Positions 10,218 to 22,200 of a stretch of 64,000 nucleotides of DNA are shown piece by piece. The notes below the pieces were generated by a model. The model searched no databases and was not told where the DNA came from. It was given only the letters and a program-made list of their open reading frames with translations. The translations under genes and the position numbers were made by a program. The DNA comes from Chaetorhynchus papuensis (taxonomy: Eukaryota; Chordata; Aves; Passeriformes; Rhipiduridae), in contig VWYX01000119.1 in the NCBI GenBank assembly GCA_013396525.1, positions 1,334,968-1,398,967 of the forward strand, given 5' to 3'. Within the stretch, counting starts at the first letter, position 1, and each line of letters starts with the position of its first letter.

Positions 10218-13200
10218 GTAAGTTTTGTTTGTTTCTGGATTAGTTTTTTGTGTTCTGTACAAAATGGTTGTTAATCAGAAGCCTGATGTTATGCTTCTAG
10301 CTATGAAAGTGATCCTGTTGAAGCCAACATTCTTCTGGTTGTCTGGAAATAATACAATAACTTTGATGGATGTAATATTTTAAGTAAAGTAGTGTAACTA
10401 AGGCAAGATTTTTAATCCTTCAATTCTTTATTTCACATTTCTTGCCTCCTCCCCCCCTCCCCTTACTCTCTGTAAAGAGAACACCAGACAGAAATTACAA
10501 GGATGGTGTTTTGGAAGTACCAAATCTGACAGCATCCCTGGAAAGACCAGCTTTGCCTGCCTGCCTGCCTGCATGTGAGGGCATGTAAGAAGGGGAACAC
10601 CTCCCTTTGTAGCTGTCCTGTGGTACTGAAGGAAACTGTTTAGCTGATCCACCTGAAAAATCAAGTAATCATCAACTGCTCAAGTAGTATTATCTGTGAG
10701 CTTTCGTTTGCTGTGCTAATTACAGGCAAATCACACGCTGAAATGAGCACTTTTCTGTCTTCCTTGCACTGCAAGGGCTTCAGTTAAAAGGAAGAAAGTA
10801 AGAAGGACAGTTTCCTGGAGTTCAGCCCTTTATTCTGCCACTAAAAAGTTGTCCTAATAGCGTGAAGAGGTATTTGCAGAGGGGCCCTGTCTGGGTTCCT
10901 GTAGCATTGAGTTGCTGTCTTAAACAGGGTTAGCTTATGTTGCAAATATCACCTCATTTCCCCAACCTTCCATTTTCAGTTCCTGTTGCAAAAGAGGAAG
11001 ATAAAGGGCTTAAAACAATTTCTTTGCTTTTAACAATGGCAAAGCAATATACTTCTGCAATAACACTCTTAACTTATCAGAAGTGTTTTCTTTCATGCTT
11101 CTTATGAAGGAAAAAGATTGTCCTAATGCAAATAACACAGTGCTTGAATTCCAGTGAAACAGTTAAAGATTGACAAATTTATAAACATGTCGCAACGCAA
11201 GGTGGAAGTAAACTTTTAAGTGTAGATTTCTAAATTCCTACAATATAATATGTAATATAAAATATGTGAACTTAGTTAACAGTTGTGTAGCTAATCTGGT
11301 CTTGCAGTAGTCTCTAGATAGGTTGAGCTCCTGTAGGACTTAACAGATGTCACTTCATTTGTATCTGAAACAGGACATGAATAATAATACAGAATATGCT
11401 AAAATGAGCAACATAAAGGATAGTTACTGTAGAAATTTTAACTGTATCCTTAGTTGATTTGGACTTTTAGACATGTAAATGCAATATTCTGGAAAGCATT
11501 TCTATGTGTCTTGTGTTTATGATAGTTTTGTGATCTAACGAATTCTGGTGACATTTTCACAATATGATTTTAAAATTGAGAAGTTTGAACATGTTCATCA
11601 GAGTATTCTTGCTCAGGATAGCATGAAGCCAGACAGGACATTAGGACCACTTTCCTGAATTTAGACCAGAAATGGCATTATTAAAACAAGAGCTGCACAA
11701 TTGATTTCATATAATGTGGGGATTTTTCTCTTTTCCTTAGGTCTATAAGCAAATAATGTAATCCAAACAAAATGGAAATTTCATATTGCACAGGTGCAAA
11801 ACAGATACTCTAATTATTTGTAGTCCTTTCTGTTCATTGGCTGTTTCTTAGGTGCCCCCTGGCTAGCTTTTATAGAGACATGACCACCTGGATAGGTTTT
11901 GCTCCTGAATTTATGTGCAAATTTTCTAAAAACACTTTGCTAACATAAAGGAAGCTAGCGAAACTTGTCTTTACACTGCAACATAGTTAAAACATGAAGA
12001 TGTTTATAGGAACATAGGAAAAACTTTCCTGCATGTTAAAACAGAATATGCAAAATGGCAATTAAAAGAGGCATTTTACAAAATGCTGTGGCCATGTAGA
12101 AGTGAGGAATTTGAATGAAGATCGTATTTGACATTTCCTAGCAGGGGTACCCTAAATAACACAAATGTTCCTGTAGTGCTTTTCCTCCATATTTGTTTAT
12201 TTGTAGGATATCATGGAAGTTTGGAAAACAATTTTTTAAACTAACTAGTGTGAAATTAATCTGATTTACAAGTGTCTACTAAGATTAGAAGGAGTTGTCC
12301 TGAACTGCAGTCCTTCCCCACCCTGTAGTTCCAAAAAGTGGTTTTGCCAGCTAAGAAGTTTTGACTATCAGGGCAGAATAATCCTTTTGATTCACAAGCT
12401 GTTCGATCCTGGCTGAGAAGTCATTAAAAAAAAGCAATAGGCAAATTAACCATAAAATTACTGATGGCTTCAGCTGTCAAGAAAGACGTTAAAAGTTCAG
12501 TTGATCATAACTTACAAATACTAACATAAGTGCTTCAAGTAGAAAGCTCTTCAGCAAAATGAGCCCTAAGTGTACACAATTGTCAGAAGCTAAAGTATAA
12601 CTGCTTGAAATCAGAAATTGTGTGCAAATCCTTTTATTAAGTAAATCTGTCTAAATCTTGAAAGGACTGATCAAGGATCACATTGCATCACTGAAAATTT
12701 TCAGGTCAAGATCCGTATCTGCTTACAGTACATACGGAAGCGTGACCAGAGTTCACTGTAAGAAACTGGTCTGTTTCCTGCATAGCTCATCACAAGAGAT
12801 TCTTTAAAGTGTCTGTGACACTCCTAATGAACCCATACCAGCAGAAACCATGCTGTCTATGGATGATGCTAAATGAGCAAAACACTGTAATGGCAAAGTT
12901 TGGTTTACTTATCAGGACTGCTATTGTTCAAGCTAGAGCTTTGCAATGACAGCTATTCATGTTAAGAAAGCATCTCTTTCACAATCATTATTCTACCATT
13001 GAAACTTTTTAGCAACTCATCCTGCACTTGAATCTGACATTTTAAGAGTAATATTGCATTCCAGCAGTGTTGGCTATTTAGCTGTGGTTTATTTGAAATG
13101 GCTTTTTGAATCTGGAAAATTTCAAAGAAAGCTTTTCCTTCAGTATTTCTACAGTGCTGGATAGCAAACTCACCGTGTATACCATACCTATTAATATTTT

Positions 13201-16200
13201 TGTTGAATCATAATGCTTTTCTAATTCCACACTGTAACTGCTGGTATTTTCCTTGCTACTTCTTCCTTACCTGCTGCAGTTATGACTCAGAAGACAAGAT
13301 CTCTATGCTCTTCCTGAGCTACAAGTTTTTTACCACCCTGACTTCAGTTTTCTGCCTTAACCTTATATGGATTTTAATTTAGGTATTTGAAGGAGTTAGG
13401 AATAAACAACTTTCTTGCTCAGCTTTGAAAAAATAATTTTGCTATTTGTTTGTTTCAATGATTACAGTGAGAAGAATTGTTCACAGATATGGGAAGCGTT
13501 TAAAAATGCATTTATTAACAAGGATCCTTGCAGCATTCTACCTAAGGATTATGAATTATTTATCAACCTGTCATTGCACACAATTCCACCTAACAAGGTA
13601 ATAATTTTTTATGTTAGCTGCCCTGTGATATACAACAGATTTTACATGACACAGTTCAAAATTGTCGAGTCATTCTGTGGCTGACTTGTGACTCGTTATT
13701 TTTGACCCATCTGTAGTTTATAAACCAGACTCAGACTTGATAGCATGTTTCAATGTGTTTGGCTCCATTTATTTTATGCAGTAACTTCTTAGCAATGTCT
13801 CTCTTTTCATGTTACAGAGATCCCCCATTATTCCTTCTGTGCTGGGAGTTGTGCCATAGTCCCTGAACTTCCTACTGTTCCTTAAGTTAGGTGCTCTGGC
13901 TGCAAATGCTGTGCCTGCTATCATCTTTTGCTTTTATTCCTCACAGCTAAGTTTCATGACAATGACATGGTAAACATTGACATACTGACCAAGCAAAAGC
14001 AGAAATGAGAGAGGATGTTGTTCTATGCCATAAAACAGTAAGGGTTTGATGTGCTGGCAGTTGCAAAGAACTGTGGAAGTGCAGAAGACATGCTTTAAAG
14101 CAGTTTTTCCTCTAGCATAATTAATCCTCATCTTTAAATGATACAAGATAAACCACCAAATACTACTGTCAGCATAGCTTAATTCATGAGGAGTTCCACA
14201 AACACAGAAATAACATCTAGACATATGATTTTTTTGACACCATAAGCCAACATAGCAACGTGAGAGATTTCTGGTAACATATATCTGGTTTATAAATCTT
14301 CCTTTTTTCTCCTTCCCCTAAATCTGCCTGCTGAGATGGACAAAGCTAGACCTCACCATATTTAAAATAGGTCTATATCCCTTCTCATCAAACTAGTACT
14401 GTCCCTCAAGTGACCAGAATTTATGCCTCTGTAAAATAATAAACCTTGTTCTTTTAAAGAGATAGCTAACATTTCTGATTATTAGCTTGATTTTGAGAGA
14501 AATACCAAAGCATGTTTTAAACTGTTTTCAGTACCCAATAATCTCATTGTGTCCACACCCAGGTGTTGGTACATTTCTTCTCTACTTTTTTTTCCTAGTC
14601 TCTCTTCTGGGAAAATAATCAGCTCCTAGTCAATAGCTTTGCTGACAGAGGGCGTCGCTACATGTCTCTGGGTGATACTCTGTTTGGCTTCGTTGGTGAT
14701 TTTCTCAACTGGTGTGGGCAGGCAGACAGCCCTGGTAAGACAATGAGTGCTATGGTAAACATTTGTCTGTAAAACCATAATGGAGACCGACTGCTGTGTT
14801 CTGGAGAAGCTAAATTTGATCTTACCCCATGAAAAAATCAGGGATAGCTTCACTGTCTCGTTCTCTCTTGTACTGGGTGAATATTTAACACTGCAGTCAG
14901 GGGAGCACACAGTGAAATCTAAATGGTGCTGCAGTGGGGATAAACTTCTCTCTCAGTCACCTGAACCTGGAGCTCTCTGCATCCCAGGAACAGTGTTAGA
15001 ACCACTTCAGCCAAATTACTGAATCCACAGAATGTCTCTGTTTGTGTAAACCACAAAGGTTGGAAAATTATTGAAAAAAATATAACAGTCATCCTTCAGT
15101 GCTATGTCAAACGATCTTGTGGGTTCAGGGAGTAATGCAGAAATATATTTAGTTGCTTTCTAAAGTCACATTTTATAGTCATTATCATCTCTTTAATAGC
15201 ACAAATCACATGCCTTCCTACAGGACTGGACTATGAATCCTGCCCTACCACGATGGAATGTGAAAACAATGCGGTGGAATCTTTCTGGAGGATGGCCTCA
15301 ATCACTGTAAATAGTGCATTAGTGCTGACTTCATACATCTGCGAGTGTGTCCGGGGTGGTTCAGGAAAACATTGCCAGTTCAAAACAGATTTAAACCTCT
15401 AACTCTGCTGGATTATTTCCTCTGATACAAATACACTGTTTTAGACTGGCTGCGATGCTTTAGGAAGAAGAACATAACTTTAACCTTAGCTAGATAATGT
15501 GTTAAAATTCTGTTAGCTTTGTTAATGTAAAGCATATACTAAGCATAGTAAGCACATTTTGTCTACTGATTACAGGTCTTAAGTGACATTTGACAGCCTT
15601 GCTGAAAACCCTTTACTCACAAATCAATCTCAACAGAGAATGCCAAAATGCTTTCTTCTTGTGCTGAAGAAACTACTTATAGATGTGAGAAAATAGCTTG
15701 AGAAGAACCATTGAATTAAACCATGGTCTGTTTGGTTCCTGTCCTTTTTACTGCAGTGACCTGCTAGGGTGCTAGTCTAGTGTTATTTTTGCAGTTCTGA
15801 TATTCTTTGTGGTAAAATTCTTTCCTTGGTCAGTGTTGTTTGCAATAAAATACCAAGTCATATGACGAATCTGTGAGATCTGAAAAGCATTGTTCTCTAT
15901 TGCAGTATGCACAACACAGCTCTGGGGTGATACACGTCCTGTTGAATGGTTCCGCAGATGGAGGAGCTTATCCACAGCCAGGGTAAGAAACTGATTTGTC
16001 TGTACAAAGTCTGATGACTACAAAAAAGAAAAGTCAACCAGTTATCTGGGCCTTCTGCTGCACAAAGTGTGGGAAGTGTAGCTGAAAGAACCTGTTGCAT
16101 CAAAGTCTGCTGAGTTGTGGGGACAAATGTTAATTGTCCCTAGCTGAAGGAATTAATGTGTACTGGATGGAAACAATCCTTTCAACTCCTGTGTTTTACA

Positions 16201-19200
16201 AACTGCTGTGGCAAGCAGGGTGAATGCTCTTTGAAAGCTGCCTTTAAGTCAGCCAATATACAGTGGCAAAATGTGTATGTCTTCAAAAAGCTGAGTGTTA
16301 ACGAAATTTCTCTTCAGGGACGTGTCCAAGTAAAGGATATTGTTACAAGGAGTGTAGCTGTTGTCAGGCCTAGGAGCAAACTTGGTAAATTCTTAAGGGA
16401 AAGTATTTCTCCATGACCAAGAGTGGAAGTAGTTTGAAATCTGTTAGGGTTTCAGGAAGAAAAAAAAAAGGTTGTTGAGGAGGATAATAGCAAAGATGAG
16501 GTTCCTCTTCTCCTTAGTTCCTTAAGGACAGGTGTGTTTTTCCTGATTCACAAGTGTACCACCATGCAGAAGTTCATCTAAGCTTACATTCAAAATTTAT
16601 TGTAAAAGTACACCCAGAACTTTTGCTATGTGCCTGTAGTGACTGGTTACCTGTGGTAAAAAATACATCTTTCATTACCTCAGCAACTCTCCTGTCCAAG
16701 GCAGATCAAAAAATTACACCTTTTAAAAACCCATAGAAGAGATCCTCCTCTTGTGTGTTCACTGAGGACTAAAAATGACTGTTGAAAAAGCAATTTTATC
16801 CCTGGATAGGAGAGAAACAAGAACCATCTATTCCAAAACACCTACTAACTTCTTACTCTGTCCCCCAAAATGCCCGTCTCTGTACACAGCTTTCAGCTAA
16901 TCACAAAGATATACAGTCCCCTTGGGTTGGTCAGGTGGTCAGCTGGGATCAAATCTTCTGCAGATGGTAATTCCTGGCAGCAGGCCAATACTCAGAATCT
17001 AGTATGGATTCCTTATTTCAGAAATGGATCCCTTATTTCTATTAATTTACAGATTCCTTATTTCAGAAACATCTTAGACATAAATTAATTCCACCAGTTC
17101 CCTGGGTTGCCAGTCTGGTGGTATTTTAACCAGTGAAATCACCACTGGAACACAGCCTGCCAAGGAGAAAACAAAGCCAGTTACTCTGTCTGTTTCCTTT
17201 GCTGTGTATCTTCTGGTCCCTTTATGACTGAATTTGTTTAAAGAGCTTATGTTAGCAAGGGGCTGGAAGTTGAACAATTAATAGCAGAAAGTAATGTGAG
17301 AGATCTGTCTGTCTTCCTAAGCATCCCTCTGGTCTGTTTTCAAGTATTTCAAAGTCACTTTCAAAGTTTATTCAATTTTAAAGTTTGTACACTTAAATCG
17401 TCATTAAGTCACCTGATTTCATTTCAGTTAAGATTTATTTCTCATTTCATGGAAAAATAACTTTTCTCATTCACACAGTATGAATTTAGTTGGCAGATTT
17501 CTTTAATAATGGTAGCCAGTTCAAAAACAGGTTTTACTGAAGTCAGTTGTACATTGTTCCTCCACAGTTTCTGACTCCTCTAGTTAAAGATTTCTCCAAA
17601 TTTGGGAGCAAGCTTCTTTTTTTCTGGCAATGACATATGCATGAATGAGTTAATGAGTTGGAATCTTTATTTTTTTGTTATATTTTCACTATGTGTTGGA
17701 CAGGCTTGGACACCTTGGACAGAAAGTCAAACCTGCTGCTGCTGCTACTGGTCTCTGGTCGGCCACTGCCGTACCAGATTTGACCAGAGGAAGCAACTCT
17801 TGGTATCTGCGTCCTCCTGTTCCACTTCTCCAGCAATTTAAAATAACTTGCAGACTTCATGAACCAGCAGACACTGGCAAAAGCAGCACATGTCCTGTGC
17901 TTTCATGTCAGAGCCCTGGTAGCTTGCCTGAAGGCACTGGGAGTACAAACCCACGTTGTCACTGCTGGTCTCCTCCGGGAAGTGGCAGTTGACAAGTCTC
18001 CTCTGTGGAGGTCTCAGAAGATTTAAAAGGGCTAAGAGACACTGTAGTGCTGATCTTGACATTTAAGAAGACACATGATAGGCAAATAGCAAACTGGAGG
18101 AGAGACCTGGGCCCAGACTTGGACTAGACATTCAGTGAGGACACAGCCCTTACAAGCTTTCTGAAAAAAAAATCCTAAAAGGTTGGAAATCATTACACTT
18201 CATCTTGCTGAAAGGGTTAGAAATCTCTGGCTTTGAAATGCGAGCATCTGACAAAAAAAAAAAAAAAAATCAATCTACAGACATTAGAATCAACCTTTGG
18301 ATTTCAGATCTTCTTATATTAAATATTATGAGGAAGTAGCAAATGCTCCTTGTTTTGTTTTTGCATTTTTAGAAGTTCATTCTGGTTCACTTTTAGGTGA
18401 ATTCATTAATGCAGAGGAGGAAAAAACTATTTAATTTTCATGTTCTTTATAGTTCTAATTTTTTTTTTTCTTGAATCAGTTTTTTTGCAGATTATGAAAT
18501 ACCTAATCTCGAGAAAGGCAAAATCTCACAAATTGTCATTTGGGTTGTGGATGATATTGAAGGACCAGATATGTAAGTTACATCTTCAAAAAAAATTAGT
18601 TTCTGCCTTTTGGACCTGTCTTTAAAATTTCACTGTATCTTTCTGTTTGATTATATTTGCATACTACTTAAAGTATTTTAGATGCTTTCATGAACAAAAA
18701 TGACACAACCTGCCATAGAAATAAATCCTAATATTAGATCTGGAGCCGACTCTTGGTTAGATGTGTGTGGATCTCAGACCTTGAACGAAGAGGGAGCATG
18801 AACAGTTTTACTAAGAGTCAATCTGAATTTCAGATTAAGTGCTGATGAGTGATATTTCTTTTACCTTGCCGTATGCATTCTTTTCATTTTCACCCATCTT
18901 AACTGCTTAAAAATTTGTAGAAGCAGACAAATACCAACAGGGGGTCCTTTTCTCTCAATAATTAATCCAGTAATAAAATGTAGGCTTTCAAAGTGTCCAA
19001 TTTTGCTGGTAAATTTAATTAAAGCAAACAAACAAATAAGTAATAAACAAATACAACAAAACTGATCAGTCCAAACAGAATAGTCTGTTGTTTATTTTAC
19101 CACAATGCTGTGGAGTCTACATAGCATAGTTCAGATTAGCATTTCTCAGCCTGTCTCTCAAAATCAAAGCATCACACCCTCTGGGAGGGAAAAACATACA

Positions 19201-22200
19201 ACTCATCTTTGCAAAAGTTGGCCTTATTACAAAGAGAAGTTAAGGCAAGCACTGATTGTTAATTTATCTTTCAGTTAATGGATGCATGGGAGTATTTGTG
19301 TATTTTTATTAATTGTTTTCTACAATTATTTTGTTGGTCTCCTTAGGATTCTTTAGTCATGGGTATTTACTGCCCAGCAGATAAGTAGCACTGGCCTTAA
19401 TACTTTATGTTGGTGCAAGTTTAGAGGTCTCAGTGGGTTCTGCATTATGCTAAACTTTCTTATGCTATTTGGACTACAAATTAAAAAATCAGTGCTAGAA
19501 ACAGGAGCTGTGTTTAGGACTGTTTCTGGGTTTTATCTCTCTGTTTTTTTTCTATTATTCAACATTCCAGAGAGAGAACAAGCTTCTAACAACAAGTGTA
19601 ATTCTCATTTTTTATAAGGAACTTACTCTGTAAGGACAGGTAGCATCAACTTTACCACCACCTAAATAGTTGCTACAGAATATAACAAACAAAACACTAT
19701 TTTAAAAATTATTTAGGTCTTTTTCTGTCTAGTCAAATATTAAATGTAGGATTATTGGTTAATAGAATCTGAAAATGCTACACTGGCTGAAGCTAATCTT
19801 CCAGACTCTGTAAACTAAGGATAAATTGTGTAACAACTGTAATTTAAGCAAATGAAGCATAAATAGCAATGTACACTATTCTTCTGGAGGTGTTATGGAA
19901 TACAGAAGAGGCAAAGTGATGGGGATTTACTTTACTAATTCCATCAAGTTCAGTGAAAAGAAATTATATAACAAAAGACTTGCACTAATACTGAAATCCT
20001 TCCTCACAGAGATTCCTGTGGAGTTCATAGTGTAAAGACATTGCAAACCAGGCTGAAAACCCTTGGTTATGATGTCACTTGCTCTGACAATAACAAGTAA
20101 GTGAAAACCTTTTATTAATATGCTGTATTTGCAGAAGGACCTTATCTATCTTGATTCTTACTGTTCAATACTGAAGTGCCATTAGTGTTGTGTCCTCAGG
20201 AGGGACTGATATGTTGGAAGGATGATGTCACATTTTTCAGACTTGACATTTTTTGGTTGTGAATTGAGCAAAACACTACATCTTATTGTATGATTGAGTG
20301 AAACATTGTACTTACACAATGTCAGACACAGAAGATGGCCTCATGTATTTGGATTCAAAATCTAAACAACAGTTAAAAACACTCTTGAATGTCTGCAGAA
20401 TTACCAGGTATTCACAATGGGTTTCACAGCTCTAGTCATTCCCATAGATTGTAAGATAAATTTAATGAAGGGAAGATTTAAACATGATAATACTGCGAAT
20501 TTATTTCATTTTCTCTTTTTTTTTTGTCAGTTGTCTGCCTGAAAGGTGCTAAATAAAATGGTATTTTCACAGGTCTGTAATGTTCTTACTGTGCCTGGAT
20601 AACCCTGATGATTCTAAGTGTGCCCTTGCATCGTAAGTAACAGAAGTTCAACCTATCCTCAGTGTCATTACAACTGAATAAATTATGCAGAAGTCAACAG
20701 TTCAACAGATCCCACCTCTGCCACCTATTATGTATCACCCACATGCAATACACAGTGTTCTTGAATTTGTTACTTACTGTGGATTGAGTAGCAGTTTCTA
20801 TTCACGAATTGTGCACAGCTGTCTGTGAGCACCTGCTGTTCAAAATTGGGTGTTAATGGGTTCTCATTGATCACACAGTAACTCTGTGTATCATTGATGA
20901 TGTGAAGTTTGTACATGTCACTGTTCTGATATAAAATCTATTACAAATTTGAGGTTGCTGTCATTAATATAGTTTCTTGAATAATCAAATATAGATCAAA
21001 TGGCAACAGATCTAAAGGACATTTCTCCAGCTACTGGAATTTTCAATTCTAAATTTTGAGGAAGTTTCCTTTTAATCTTCCATTTTGTGTGAAACTTAAT
21101 CTCTATACTTTAATGTATTTAGCTTGGGCCAGTGAGTTATCAACAAAGAATGCAGATAACATCCAAGACACAACTTCTTAATTAGCAAGCATTACTCCCA
21201 AACTCCTTACTTATCCATATTTATCTTTATTATGTAAGGAGCATTAAATCAATTTATTATGTATTCCAGTGAATTTACAGTAAAGATTACTGTTTTCAAT
21301 TCTGACTATGCTTCTTATCTCTATGCTGTTGCATCTATAGGTGCACATAAGATACTTGAACATTTGAATGAGAACTTCCTCACTGTTTGGAATTTTGTAG
21401 CATATATAGATACATACTGCTTTCTATTTATATTATTTTTATGGATAATCCATGCTGTATTTCTTACTGTTCTTTCTTCCCTATTCAAGCACATGCAAAT
21501 TTTTGTTTGTTAATACCTATGTGATGTTGCAATGGTAACTTCTGCTATGAAAGTCTTGATTTGCTGTCCCTGGTAATGGCAGCAGAGAGGTGCAACTCCA
21601 GCTTGCCTCCCTGTGGGGAGGGGCTGTAGTGCTTCATGCAGCACAGAAAAGGAGGTGGGTATCACCTTCAGTGACATGTGTCCAGTTTTTGGTACACGCT
21701 GACAGAGAGAGTGAGTTCCCTGTTCTTGCTGGTCACTGAAAACTGTTACTCACCTTGCCATGCAGCATTTATTCTCACATGCAAATTATGTCCTATCACC
21801 AGCATGTAAATGTTATGAAAATGGTGGGTTTATAGATACCACTGGTAGCTCCAGACTTCTTCTAGGCAGTAGATCATAGCACAGACTTCCTGTTAAGGCT
21901 TTGATTGGTTACAAAATGCTTGCACAGTGGATTAAAATAGGGTTTCCTTGTTCTGCCACTGAATTGAAAGGCTTTTGTTTACATGTCAAAGGAAAATTCA
22001 GTTATCCCCTTCAAAATAATAGCTGTGAACATAGTGACAATACTAACTAACTGGAAGAAAAAGCACTTCACAGGACTTTGCAAAATACAATATTATGAGC
22101 TCCTAACAGAAGATTTTTCCGCTCTCCCAGTTTTTAAATAATTTTCCTCAAAGTTTTGTGATGTGGGTATGTTAGTCAGCTGAGGAAACCTGGATGAGAA

